The notes under the pieces are model-generated. The model did not search any database. It was not told the DNA's origin and saw only the letters and a program-made list of their open reading frames with translations. The translations under genes and the position numbers were made by a program. From assembly GCF_902833225.1 (NCBI RefSeq), contig NZ_CADFEI010000015.1:1-64000 (forward strand): DNA of 64,000 nt, written 5' to 3'. Numbering within the stretch: position 1 is the first letter of the stretch; the number at the start of each line of letters is the position of its first letter. Of the stretch, positions 33,703 to 42,211 are shown in pieces. The stretch is from Burkholderia sp. BCC1644. GTDB taxonomy: Bacteria; Pseudomonadota; Gammaproteobacteria; Burkholderiales; Burkholderiaceae.

Positions 33703-33722
33703 CTCGCATGAACAGGCCCTAG
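33703..33722 (-). repeat. Copy 2 of the shared intergenic end motif
   Basis: On the minus strand CTAGGGCCTGTT (33711-33722) is followed by CATGCGA, matching 1004-1022 with two differences. It lies in the gap upstream of the beta-lactamase-like gene. The adjoining sequence up to 33650 is GC-rich and shows no clear partner arm. Confidence 0.5.
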
Positions 33723-33765
33723 CGTAGCAGCGACCGCCGCCACGTTCCAGCAAAACGGCCCTGCT

Positions 33766-34617
33766 TCACCCTTGCGACGAAGGCAGGTACGGCATCGGAT
33801 TCACGGGCTTGCCGTCGCGCCGCACCTCGAACAGCAGCGCGACGCGCGAGTTGTCGAGGTCGCCCATCTCGGCGATCTCGTCGCCCTGGCGCACGATGTC
33901 GCCCGTCTTCACGAGCAGCTTGCGGTTGTGTGCATACGCGGTCAGGAAATCCGCGTTGTGCTGGACGATGATCAGGCTGCCGTAATCGTTCAGGCCGGTG
34001 CCCGCATACATCACGCGGCCGTCGGCCGCGGCGCGCACGGGGTCGCCCGGCCGGCCGGCGATCTGGATGCCGCGGTTCTGCCCCGGCCGGAACCCCTCGA
34101 CGATCTTGCCGCTGGCGGGCCACTTGAGCGCGACGCCGCCCGCATGACGTTTCGTTTCCTTGACGACCTGGCGATCGTTCGCGTTCGATGCGGTGGCTTG
34201 CGACGTTGCATGACTATCCGCGGCCCCGTTGCCCGCGGCCGTTTGCGTACCGGCCGCGCCCGCCGGCGGCAGCGGCTGCTGTTTGACGATGCGCAGCACC
34301 TGCCCCATCCGCAGCCTGCCGTTCGCGGTCATCTTGTTCCAGGTGCGCAGGTCGGCAACGCTGCAGTCGTTCGCGGACGCGATGCCCGACAGCGTGTCGC
34401 CACGCTTCACGACGTACTTCTGCGCGACGAGAATCGGCGCCGGCGGCAACGCGGCGGACACGGTAGCCGACGGCGCAGCAGCCGGCTGGCCCGACGACGA
34501 GCCCGCCAGCGTATCGCTCGGCGGGACGGACTGCGTGCCTGCACAACCGGCCATGACGAGCACGGCTGCCAGGCCTGGCAGCCACGCCGCGTTGCGGTAA
34601 ATCTCGCGCGTTTTCAT
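33766..34617 (-). CDS. LysM/LytM (M23-like) lipoprotein, NlpD-type, catalytically degenerate
   Basis: 283 residues. Lipobox VMAGC (Cys25), a Ser/Pro/Ala linker, a LysM domain (about 68-112: YVVKRGDTLSGIASANDCSV) and a C-terminal LytM/M23 domain (about 162-278). The peptidase zinc residues are gone: the HxxxD motif reads NRGIQ (Asn181, Gln185), and HxH at the end is ALL (in SRVALLFEV). That pattern is the mark of NlpD/EnvC-type activators of peptidoglycan amidases, not of active endopeptidases. So it probably sits in the outer membrane and switches on AmiA/B/C-type amidases during division. ATG 34617 is chosen; longer starts would destroy the signal sequence. Confidence 0.88.
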   Translation of the reverse strand: MKTREIYRNAAWLPGLAAVLVMAGCAGTQSVPPSDTLAGSSSGQPAAAPSATVSAALPPAPILVAQKYVVKRGDTLSGIASANDCSVADLRTWNKMTANGRLRMGQVLRIVKQQPLPPAGAAGTQTAAGNGAADSHATSQATASNANDRQVVKETKRHAGGVALKWPASGKIVEGFRPGQNRGIQIAGRPGDPVRAAADGRVMYAGTGLNDYGSLIIVQHNADFLTAYAHNRKLLVKTGDIVRQGDEIAEMGDLDNSRVALLFEVRRDGKPVNPMPYLPSSQG

Positions 34618-34851
34618 GGACGATCCGACTCCGGTTTGACAATCTTTCAAGCATCTCAAAAACGGAACGGCCGACGTGTAACCGGATGCAAACAATGATG
34701 ACAAACGATCACGAACCGGATGCCGGCCGGCATACGCTACCGGTAATACGGTCCGATTCAGAAAAACTTGATGGTCTTTTTGCAGGAAGGCGGAAGAATT
34801 TTCGTCGATAAAAACTATGACAGATTTGTTTCAATAGACGCGAATCGACAC

Positions 34852-34962
34852 TCAGCGCAACCATCGGACGAATTCGGAACAGGCCCACGCGATGCCGACG
34901 CACAGGAACAGCAGATGCAACGCGATCTTGAACGACACGCCCCACGACGAATCGATCTGCAT
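34852..34962 (-). CDS. Small membrane peptide of 36 residues
   Basis: A frame below usual gene-calling length. The start ATG (34960-34962) has GGGGAG six bases upstream, an excellent ribosome site. The peptide begins MQIDSSWGVSFKIALHLL, continues FLCVGIAWACSEF and ends VRWLR. It is a single hydrophobic helix (about residues 10-30) with a short polar N terminus and a basic C terminus, as in small inner-membrane regulators. Two cysteines lie in the helix. It is transcribed away from the LysR gene at 35117. No family recognised. Confidence 0.65.
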   Translation of the reverse strand: MQIDSSWGVSFKIALHLLFLCVGIAWACSEFVRWLR

Positions 34963-35036
34963 GACAGGCTCCCCGGTTGATGTGCATTCATGATCGGCCA
35001 TCGATCGCGCCCCGAAAATGCGGAACCGGCGAATCG

Positions 35037-35059
35037 GGTCTCAGGCTGAGCCTGAGACC
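35037..35059. promoter_or_regulatory. Perfect palindrome between the small membrane peptide and LysR genes
   Basis: GGTCTCAGGC (35037-35046), spacer TGA, GCCTGAGACC (35050-35059). It lies 58 bases before the LysR start and 75 bases from the small-peptide start, so it could be an operator for both or the stem of a hairpin. No T run follows. Confidence 0.6.
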
Positions 35060-35116
35060 GGCGCGGCGGTTCCTGCTAACTTATCGGCCATTCAACGCCT
35101 TCACTCCCGGCCCATC

Positions 35117-36013
35117 ATGCGCTTCGACCTGACCGACCTGCGGCTCTTCCTGAACATCTGCGAGGCCGGCACGATCACGAGCGGCGCCGAGCGCACGCAC
35201 ATCACGCTGCAGGCCGCGAGCGAACGCATTCGCGGCATGGAGGACGAGCTTGGCGTGCCGCTGCTGCACCGGACCAAGTCGGGTGCGCAGGCGACCGACG
35301 CGGGCCGCGCGCTCGAACACCACGCGCGCACCGTGCTGCAGCAGATCGACCACATGCGTGGCGAACTGCAGCAATACGGCCAGGGGCTGCGCGGCCATAT
35401 CCGGCTGCTGTGCAACACGGCTTCGCTGAGCGAATACCTGCCCGACGCGCTGGCCGATTACCTGCCGCACCATCCGAAGCTGTCGATCAGCGTCGAAGAG
35501 CGCTCGAGCCAGGAGATCGTGCATGCGATCCGCAACAAGACGGCCGAGGTCGGCATCGTCGCCGATTCGGTCGGGCTCGGCGGGCTCGAGCAGAAGCCGT
35601 TCCGCGAGGACTGGCTGATCGTCGTCGTGCCGGCCGCGCATCCGCTGGCGTCGCACCGGAAAGTCGCGTTCGACGACATCGCCGGCGAGGATTTCATCGG
35701 CCTCACCGACGGCAGCGCGCTGCAGGTGCATCTCGCCGACCAGGCGCGCGCGCTCGGCAAGCGGATCCGTTATCGCGTCCAGCTGAAGAGCTTCGATGCG
35801 ATCTGCCGCGTGATCGCGAGCGGCGTGGGCATCGGCATCGTGTCGCGGCATGCGGCCGAGCGCGCGATGCAGACGATGGACGTGCGGCTCGTCGAGCTGT
35901 CCGATCCGTGGAGCCACCGGAATCTGACACTGTGCGCGCGGTCGTTCGATGCGCTGCCGAAATACACGCGGGAGTTCGTCGCGTTTCTGTCCGGCGCGAC
36001 ACCGTCGCGGTGA
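35117..36013 (+). CDS. LysR-family transcriptional regulator
   Basis: 298 residues, in the subgroup with FDLTDLRLFLNICEAGTITSGAERTHITLQAASERIRGME as DNA-binding domain (residues 2-41). The helix-turn-helix departs from the usual S-A-V-S core (LQAASERI), and the effector domain is full length. Start ATG 35117. The SnoaL-like gene begins 35 bases after the stop, so the two probably form one transcript. Target unknown; the palindrome at 35037 is a candidate site. Confidence 0.88.
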   Translation: MRFDLTDLRLFLNICEAGTITSGAERTHITLQAASERIRGMEDELGVPLLHRTKSGAQATDAGRALEHHARTVLQQIDHMRGELQQYGQGLRGHIRLLCNTASLSEYLPDALADYLPHHPKLSISVEERSSQEIVHAIRNKTAEVGIVADSVGLGGLEQKPFREDWLIVVVPAAHPLASHRKVAFDDIAGEDFIGLTDGSALQVHLADQARALGKRIRYRVQLKSFDAICRVIASGVGIGIVSRHAAERAMQTMDVRLVELSDPWSHRNLTLCARSFDALPKYTREFVAFLSGATPSR

Positions 36014-36048
36014 CGCGCGCCGCATCGTCGATATACGGAGGCATGACC

Positions 36049-36435
36049 ATGACCGAAACCGATCTCGCCACCCGCTATCGCGCGTATATCGACTGCCTGA
36101 ACCGCCAGGACTGGCCGGCGCTCGGCGAGTATGTGTCCGACGACGTGATCCACAACGACCGGCCGCTCGGCCTCGCCGGCTACCGCGCGATGCTCGAGCA
36201 GGACTACCGCGACATTCCCGATCTCCGCTTCGACATCCGGTTGCTCGCGTGCGAGCCGCCGCGTGTCGCGTGCCGGCTGCGCTTCGCCTGTTCGCCGAAG
36301 GGGACGTTCATGGGGCTCGCTGTCGACGGCCGGAAGGTCAGCTTCGCCGAGAACGTGTTCTACGAATTTCATGACGGCAAGATCCGCCAGGTCTGGTCGG
36401 TGATCGACAAGGCGGCGATCGAGGCGCAGCTTTAG
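36049..36435 (+). CDS. SnoaL-like ester cyclase family protein
   Basis: 128 residues with the NTF2-like cone fold of the SnoaL/ester-cyclase family: LATRYRAYIDCLNRQDWPALGEYVSDDVIHNDRPLG is the conserved first half (helix then strand), ending YEFHDGKIRQVWSVIDKAAIEAQL. GGAGG lies seven bases ahead of ATG 36049; an ATG at 36043 is too close to it. Members range from polyketide cyclases to uncharacterised dimeric proteins, so activity cannot be assigned. Co-transcribed with the LysR gene upstream. Confidence 0.8.
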   Translation: MTETDLATRYRAYIDCLNRQDWPALGEYVSDDVIHNDRPLGLAGYRAMLEQDYRDIPDLRFDIRLLACEPPRVACRLRFACSPKGTFMGLAVDGRKVSFAENVFYEFHDGKIRQVWSVIDKAAIEAQL

Positions 36436-36507
36436 CCCCGTCGCGGCGGCCGCTCGCCGGTCGCGACCGACACACCGATACCCGTCGTGATACGCCTCGA
36501 TCCTTAT

Positions 36508-36522
36508 GGATAACGTTTTCTC
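36508..36522. promoter_or_regulatory. Second, imperfect LacI-type site
   Basis: GGATAACGTTTTCTC shares the AACGTT core and most flanking bases with the palindrome 230 bases downstream, with one internal mismatch in the dyad. A distant auxiliary operator would suit LacI-family looping. Confidence 0.4.
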
Positions 36523-36737
36523 TCGCCATCCACCTTAAGCAAGTCGACATTCAGCCCTGCCGTCTGCCGCTCCAGCGCACGCCACCCGCACAATACCCGC
36601 TCACTCATCGCGAGAATTTCGCGCGATTCCCGCGCGTTTCTGGTCAGAACTTCTCCCTCTTCATTCCCACTATCCGGGTTTTCACCGGCGCATCCTGCGT
36701 GAAAGATCATTGACATCGCGTCGCTGGATGCCTAAAT

Positions 36738-36755
36738 TTGGAAAACGTTTTCCAA
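36738..36755. promoter_or_regulatory. Perfect 18-bp LacI/GalR-type operator
   Basis: TTGGAAAACGTTTTCCAA is an exact palindrome with the AACGTT centre typical of LacI/GalR-family regulators of sugar genes. It is 178 bases before the start of the large secreted lipoprotein gene. No LacI-family gene lies in the window, so the regulator must be elsewhere. Confidence 0.7.
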
Positions 36756-36933
36756 TGCTTCAGCGCGACGCCGGTCACGGCCCGCGCAGGGGGAACGCTT
36801 GCCCGCTCGAGTTGTGATTCAGGCCGTCCGCCTTCAGGGATCAGGGTTTCAAGGCAACGGTCGGGTACGGGCATCGAGCGCGGCAACGGTCACACCCGCC
36901 CGTCCTTCATCACTATTCAAAACTGGAGACACA

Positions 36934-39099
36934 ATGCATCCGCGCAGCAGATTCGCGCTCGGCGCCGCGCTCAGCGCCCTTTCCGTCGTGTTCGTCAGCG
37001 CGTGCGGCGGCAACGACGTGACCGACACGCCACCGTCATCGCCGCCCCCGTCCACGACACCGACGCTCGCAGCGAACTCGCTGCAGGCGCTCGTCTACGG
37101 CGCGCCCGACACGAGCGTGCCGGCCGGCACGAACATTCCGGTCACGATGATGGGCCAGATGCGCGCGCTGTTCGACCTGATCCGGAAATCGCCCGACTTC
37201 ACGCAGGTCGTGATGGATCTCGGCGACGGTACGCCCGTCCACGTGCTCGACACGAACACCGGCGACAAATTCCTGCCCGGCAAGCTCGCGCTCGGCCTGT
37301 CGTACATCCTGATCGACATGAAGTCGAAGAACGACCCGCAGTACGCGAGCTACCTCGCGACGTACCAGACGATCACGACCGCGATGATGGCGCAGTCGGG
37401 CGGCAACTACACGTATGCGAACACGTCGTGGGGCGAGTACTACTACCTCGTCGCGCTGAACAACCTGAAGGCGCACGGGATGCTCAACGAAGTCTTCAGC
37501 GACGCGATGCTCGCGACGCTGCAGCAGCGCCTCACCTTCTGCGACATGTTCGGCCCCGATGCGAGCGGCAAGACCAGTACGTGCCCGGCCGCCGGCACGC
37601 CGATCGACATCGCCTCGCTCAACACCGCGCAGAATTACTATGCGGTGTCCTACGGAATTGCCGGGCTGCGCCAGAAGCTCGGCTGGAGCAGCCCGACGTT
37701 CGCGTCGAAGACCGATCCGTCCGTCGCGACGATGGGCGCGCGCGACGCGCTGCTGTACACGCTGACGAACCACATCCGCAACGACTCGTCGGGCGGCTTC
37801 TCCGATGAAGCGTCGAACACGCACACGACCTACTACGACCAGGCGCGCTTCGACCGCTACAGCACGCTGCTGATCGGCGAAGTGGTCGAGCGCACGTTCG
37901 AGATGGACAACGTGGCGAATCTCACGCCCGAACTGAAGGGCTATCTGCGCAAGTCGGTCGACCTGATCCTGCCGCAGCTGAACGCCAACGGCCAGGGCTT
38001 CAACTACGGCCGCTCGATCGGCCCGTACGGCGATTCCGCATTCATGGAAGTGCTGACGGCCGCCGCCAACGCCGGCGTGCTGACCGACCAGGAGAAGCAG
38101 GTCGCGTATGCGTTCATCTACCAGGCCGCGCATCGTTTCGACACGTACTGGTACGACCCGTCGCTGCCGACGCCGTCGGTGAACATGTGGGTCAAGGGCC
38201 GCGGCACCGACGCGTATCGAGGCAAGCCGCGCGTGATGGGCGAGAACTTCAGCCTGCTGCACCAGTACCTGTATGTGAACGCGTGGTGGAACAAGCTCGG
38301 CTTCGGCGGAAAGGCGCCGATGGCCGATGCGGACTACGGCACATGGCTCGACGCGCTGCCGCGCTACACGCTCACCTGGTACAACCAGCCGACCGATGCC
38401 GCCCATCCGTACAGCGCCGCGCTGCTCACCGTGCGCGACGGCCGGCGCGTGATCAACCTGAACCTGAGCCAGGCGCCCGACTACAACTCGTACACGCCGT
38501 ACTACCCGGTACCGTTCTCGGACAAGCTGATCTACGGCACGACCGATCTCGGTTATGCGCTGCTGGTGCCGCAGGTGACGTACAACGCGAAGACGTACAT
38601 TCCCGTCACGTACTACAAGAACCTGAACGTGCAGCAAAGCAACGGCCAGGTGATCGTGTCGTTCGATACGACGAAGTTCCGTCTCGCATCGAAGAACGCG
38701 GCATACACGACGGATCTCGACCTGCAGGTGCATACGGTGCTGACGTTCGCGCACGGCACCGTCTCGCGCAGCGATACGCTGAGTTCGGGCACGCTCACGG
38801 GCAACCTCGCGGTCGAGACGGACTTCACGTCGTTCGCTGATTTCGCGTCGACGCAGGCCAACGGCGACGGCGTGTCGGTGACTTACGCGAACAGCGCCGC
38901 GACCGGCTACGCGGCATCCGGGTTCGACACCTGCGCGCTGTCCGCCTTCGACACGGCGAACGGCACGACGAACCCGCTGTCGACGACGCCGATCGGCCAG
39001 CTGCATTCGAACTTCGCGTGCACGACGAAGCCGTTCGCACTCGGCGCAGGCACGACGCGCACGTTCGGGTGGTCGCTGAAGTACGCCGATCCGGCCTGA
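36934..39099 (+). CDS. Large secreted lipoprotein, possibly polysaccharide-lyase-like
   Basis: 721 residues. Lipobox VSAC (Cys24), then a Pro/Ser/Thr linker (about 30-45) for surface display. Residues about 60-440 are alpha-helical and carry the segment FNYGRSIGPYGDSAFMEVL, like the toroid of heparinase-type lyases (Asn, Tyr and Arg motif). Residues about 500-720 are beta-rich with repeated strands, like the C-terminal sandwich of those enzymes. It has GGAG before ATG 36934. The LacI-type operators upstream support a role in carbohydrate use. Substrate unknown; the lyase idea is an inference, not a family match. Confidence 0.65.
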   Translation: MHPRSRFALGAALSALSVVFVSACGGNDVTDTPPSSPPPSTTPTLAANSLQALVYGAPDTSVPAGTNIPVTMMGQMRALFDLIRKSPDFTQVVMDLGDGTPVHVLDTNTGDKFLPGKLALGLSYILIDMKSKNDPQYASYLATYQTITTAMMAQSGGNYTYANTSWGEYYYLVALNNLKAHGMLNEVFSDAMLATLQQRLTFCDMFGPDASGKTSTCPAAGTPIDIASLNTAQNYYAVSYGIAGLRQKLGWSSPTFASKTDPSVATMGARDALLYTLTNHIRNDSSGGFSDEASNTHTTYYDQARFDRYSTLLIGEVVERTFEMDNVANLTPELKGYLRKSVDLILPQLNANGQGFNYGRSIGPYGDSAFMEVLTAAANAGVLTDQEKQVAYAFIYQAAHRFDTYWYDPSLPTPSVNMWVKGRGTDAYRGKPRVMGENFSLLHQYLYVNAWWNKLGFGGKAPMADADYGTWLDALPRYTLTWYNQPTDAAHPYSAALLTVRDGRRVINLNLSQAPDYNSYTPYYPVPFSDKLIYGTTDLGYALLVPQVTYNAKTYIPVTYYKNLNVQQSNGQVIVSFDTTKFRLASKNAAYTTDLDLQVHTVLTFAHGTVSRSDTLSSGTLTGNLAVETDFTSFADFASTQANGDGVSVTYANSAATGYAASGFDTCALSAFDTANGTTNPLSTTPIGQLHSNFACTTKPFALGAGTTRTFGWSLKYADPA

Positions 39100-39140
39100 G
39101 CCGTGTGATGCAAGCCATCTGATCCACGCTATGTGAACAC

Positions 39141-39173
39141 GCCCGAAGCCGGTCGCTTAAACCGGCTTCGGGC
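39141..39173. terminator. Hairpin between convergent genes
   Basis: GCCCGAAGCCGGT (39141-39153), 7-base loop, ACCGGCTTCGGGC (39161-39173): a perfect 13-bp stem between the lipoprotein gene and the convergent TauE gene. It lacks a clear T run but could stop transcription from both sides. Confidence 0.65.
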
Positions 39174-39216
39174 GCTTCGGAACACGACCGGCATCACCCT
39201 TACCCGCGATACCCGC

Positions 39217-39957
39217 TCACAGCCACTCCGCTGCCGCCATATACGCGCCGAGCGCGATCAGCCCGACGAAGAAGCAACGCCTGAACGCCTTTTCGCTCAT
39301 CACGCGTCGCGCATACTGCCCGCCCGCCATCCCCGCCAGCGCCGGCACGAGCGCGAGTGCCGACACGCCGAGATCGACCGTCTGCAACGCGCCCGACACG
39401 TGCAGCTGAAGGCCGAGCGCGATCGTCGACGCGGTGAACGACAGCCCGAGCGCCTGGATCAGGTCGTCCTTCGACAGGCGCAGCGCCTGCAGATACGGCA
39501 CGGCCGGCACGACGAACACGCCGGTCGCGGCCGTCACGACGCCCGTCAGGTAGCCGACCACGGCCGACAGCCATTTCTCGTGGCGACCCGGCGCGGGCAA
39601 CCGCGCGGCGGCCAGCCCCCACAGCCCGTACAGGATCAGCACGACACCGAGCGCCGCGTGCGTCCACGTGCTGCCGGCCGCGAGCGCGGGCAGCCCGCCC
39701 GCCAGCGTGCCGATCGTCAGACCGGCGAGCAGCGGCCACAGCCGGCGCAGCAGCGGCCCGAACGACGGGCCGAGCCACAACTGCCACACGTTGGTGATGA
39801 ACGACGGCACGAGCAGCAGGCTGGCCGCGGCCGACGGCGGCATCGCGAGCGTCAGCAGCCCCATCGCGATCGTCGGCAGTCCGAGCCCGATCATGCCCTT
39901 GACCGCGCCGGCGAGCAGGAACACCAGCACGATGATCGTCAGCGTATGAGTTTGCAT
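39217..39957 (-). CDS. TauE/SafE-family membrane transporter
   Basis: 246-residue inner-membrane protein with seven or eight hydrophobic helices and the duplicated glycine motif of the family (GAVKGMIGLGLPTIAMGLL near the N terminus, GVVTAATGVFVVPAVPYL in the middle). Members export sulfite or organosulfonates or move small organic acids, so the substrate is open. Start ATG 39955-39957. It is monocistronic; the aldo/keto reductase gene is upstream on the same strand but 134 bases away. Confidence 0.85.
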   Translation of the reverse strand: MQTHTLTIIVLVFLLAGAVKGMIGLGLPTIAMGLLTLAMPPSAAASLLLVPSFITNVWQLWLGPSFGPLLRRLWPLLAGLTIGTLAGGLPALAAGSTWTHAALGVVLILYGLWGLAAARLPAPGRHEKWLSAVVGYLTGVVTAATGVFVVPAVPYLQALRLSKDDLIQALGLSFTASTIALGLQLHVSGALQTVDLGVSALALVPALAGMAGGQYARRVMSEKAFRRCFFVGLIALGAYMAAAEWL

Positions 39958-40090
39958 GGAAGGCCTTCCGTCCGGTTGAGTACGGCGCCGATGGTGCCTC
40001 CCCGCCATGCTGCCGGCCATCTGGTTTTGCCTGAGGCTGGCTAGGGCCCGCCGCACGGGCCTGTCACGCCCGCCGATCCGGCCCCACGGA

Positions 40091-41092
40091 TCACCCCCGG
40101 CCCTGCTCGCTGTCGAGGTGTGCCATCTGCGCGACCGGATAACGCTCGCCGGCAGCCGCCCCGGCGGGCACCGCCGCTTCGATGCGAGCGAGATCATTGA
40201 CCGTTAGTTGCAATTTAGTCGCCAGCAAGCCGTCCTGCAGTTGCGTGCGCTTGCGCGCGCCGACCAGCGGCACGATGTCGGCGCCGCGCGACAACGCCCA
40301 TGCGATCGCGACCTGCGCCGGATTGCTGCCCTTCTCGTCGGCGATCGCGCGCAGCGCGTCGACGAGCGCGAGGTTGTGCGCGAGGTTTTCGCCCTGGAAG
40401 CGCGGGCTCGCCGCGCGGAAATCGCGCTCGCCCTGCCGTGCCGTACTCCAGCGCCCGCCGAGCAGCCCGCGCGACAGCACGCCGTAGGCCGTCACGCCAA
40501 TGCCGAGCGCGCGGCAGGTCGGCAGGATGTCGGCTTCGATGCCGCGCGACAGCAGCGAATATTCGATCTGCAAATCGGCGATCGGCGCGACGGCCGCCGC
40601 GCGGCGGATCGTGTCGGCGCTGGCTTCGGAGAGCCCGATATGGCGGACGTACCCGGCTTTCACGAGATCGGCGATCGCGCCGACCGTGTCCTCGATCGGC
40701 ACGGCCGGATCGACGCGCGACGGCCGGTAGATGTCGATGGTGTCGGTGCCGAGCCGCTTCAGCGAATACGCGACGAAGTTCCGGATCGCGTCGGGCCGTG
40801 CGTCGTAGCCGGCAAACCCACCGGCCGGATCGCGCAGCGCGCCGAATTTCACGCTGATCAGCACCTGGTCGCGCGTGCGGCCGCGCAGCGCGTCGCGGAT
40901 CAGCATCTCGTTGTCGCCCATCCCGTAGAAATCGCCGGTGTCGAGCATCGTGATGCCGTTGTCGAGCGCCGCGTGCAGCGTGGCGATGCTTTCGTCGCGG
41001 TCGGCCGGCCCGTAGAAATCCGACATCCCCATGCAGCCGAGCGCGATCGCCGAAACCTGCGGGCCCGTGCGGCCCAGTTGACGCGTGTCCAT
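40091..41092 (-). CDS. Aldo/keto reductase
   Basis: 333 residues, NADPH-dependent (beta/alpha)8 barrel oxidoreductase of the AKR superfamily, YajO/Tas-like. Catalytic residues are visible: Asp51 and Tyr56 (DTGDFYG), Lys82 (SVKFG). The usual His of the HRxD motif is replaced by Ser125 (PSRVDP), a substitution I believe to be common in this subfamily. The NADPH-binding segments SRGADIVPLVGARKRTQL are intact. AAGGAAA precedes the ATG at 41092. It is divergent from a LysR gene, the likely regulator. Substrate unknown. Confidence 0.9.
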   Translation of the reverse strand: MDTRQLGRTGPQVSAIALGCMGMSDFYGPADRDESIATLHAALDNGITMLDTGDFYGMGDNEMLIRDALRGRTRDQVLISVKFGALRDPAGGFAGYDARPDAIRNFVAYSLKRLGTDTIDIYRPSRVDPAVPIEDTVGAIADLVKAGYVRHIGLSEASADTIRRAAAVAPIADLQIEYSLLSRGIEADILPTCRALGIGVTAYGVLSRGLLGGRWSTARQGERDFRAASPRFQGENLAHNLALVDALRAIADEKGSNPAQVAIAWALSRGADIVPLVGARKRTQLQDGLLATKLQLTVNDLARIEAAVPAGAAAGERYPVAQMAHLDSEQGRG

Positions 41093-41234
41093 GTCCGTTT
41101 CCTTCAAGTGGTGAGTGGATGGACCGGATTCTGGGCGCTTCGTCATGCGCGATAAACGCGAAACGCTCCACCAAACCATTCGACGCTGATTAACAATGGA
41201 GCCTGTTCCCATCCCCGCCGAGACTTCCGCCCGC

Positions 41235-42146
41235 ATGGACCATCTGCAAGCAATGCGCATCTTCGCGCGCGTCGCCCATCTCGGCAGCTTCACGAAGGCG
41301 GCCGAGCAGCTGCAGCTGCCGCGCCCGACCGTCAGCAATGCCGTCCAGTATCTGGAGAAGCACCTGAAGGTCCGCCTGCTGCAGCGCACGACGCGACGCG
41401 TCGCGCTGACGGCCGAAGGCGCGACCTACTACGAGCGCTGCGCGCGGCTGCTCGCCGATCTCGACGATGTGGAAACGCTGTTCGAGGATGCCGGCACATC
41501 GCCGCGCGGCGTGATCCGCGTCGACCTGCCCGAACGTTTCGCGCTGAACCAGGTGATCCCGGCGCTACCGGATTTCCACGCGCGCTACCCCGACCTGCGC
41601 GTCGTGATCAGCACGACCGACCGCTTCGTCGACCTCGTCGCCGACGGCATCGACTGCGCGGTACGCGTCGGCGTGCTGTCCGACACGTCGCTCGTCGCAC
41701 GGCGCGTCGGCGAGATGGCACAGATCAACTGCGCGTCGCCCGCGTATCTGGCGCGCCACGGCACGCCGCGCTCGCCGGACGAGTTGCCGGACCACATCGC
41801 GGTCGGCTATTTCTCGAGCCGGACGGGCCGCGAGCTGGACTGGGAATATGCCGACATGGATTCGGGCGAGGTGCACACGGTGAAGATGCAAAGCGTCGTG
41901 TCGGTCAACAGCTCGCAGGCGTATCTCGCGTGCTGCGTCGCGGGCCTCGGACTGATCCAGGCGCCGCGCGACGGGCTCGCGCCGCTGCTCGCCAACGGAT
42001 CGCTGGTCGAAGTGCTGCCGGAATGGAGTGCCGGGGCGCTGCCGGTATCGGTGGTGTTTCCGACCGGCCGGCACCTGGCGCCGCGCGTGCGGATTTTCGT
42101 GGACTGGCTCGCGGAAACGCTCGGCGGCATGCACCGGGCGGGCTGA
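41235..42146 (+). CDS. LysR-family regulator, divergent from aldo/keto reductase
   Basis: 303 residues. DNA-binding domain: LQAMRIFARVAHLGSFTKAAEQLQLPRPTVSNAVQYLEKHL; the effector domain is standard. The start is taken as ATG 41235 (MDHLQAM), although an in-frame ATG at 41196 would add 13 residues. The aldo/keto reductase start lies 142 bases away on the other strand. LTTRs in this arrangement usually control the neighbour in response to its substrate. Confidence 0.88.
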   Translation: MDHLQAMRIFARVAHLGSFTKAAEQLQLPRPTVSNAVQYLEKHLKVRLLQRTTRRVALTAEGATYYERCARLLADLDDVETLFEDAGTSPRGVIRVDLPERFALNQVIPALPDFHARYPDLRVVISTTDRFVDLVADGIDCAVRVGVLSDTSLVARRVGEMAQINCASPAYLARHGTPRSPDELPDHIAVGYFSSRTGRELDWEYADMDSGEVHTVKMQSVVSVNSSQAYLACCVAGLGLIQAPRDGLAPLLANGSLVEVLPEWSAGALPVSVVFPTGRHLAPRVRIFVDWLAETLGGMHRAG

Positions 42147-42211
42147 CGCGAGCCAGCGCCGGGGCGCCCGGCCCCGGTCACCGGTCGCCGGTCGCCGGCC
42201 GGTCGAAACGA

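Larger units (their letters stand above)
36436..36933. other. Long regulatory region upstream of a secreted lipoprotein gene
   Basis: 498 bases without a convincing gene. It contains the LacI-type palindrome at 36738-36755 and a weaker related sequence at 36508-36522. The part up to about 36740 is less GC-rich than its surroundings. A minus-strand frame at 36504-36716 has no recognisable features. Confidence 0.5.

Noticed and set aside
33766..34617. Calling the LytM protein a pseudogene because zinc ligands are missing
   Set aside because: Loss of ligands is normal for NlpD/EnvC-type activators and the rest of the protein is intact.
40040..40068. CTAGGGCC and GGGCCTGTCACGC as a third copy of the 1004/33711 motif
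   Set aside because: The 12-mer is interrupted, so the similarity may be chance in GC-rich DNA.
40091..41092. Loss of the aldo/keto reductase histidine as evidence of inactivity
   Set aside because: The PSRVDP-type segment in place of the His-Arg motif is, as far as I know, common in this subfamily; Asp51, Tyr56 and Lys82 are kept.
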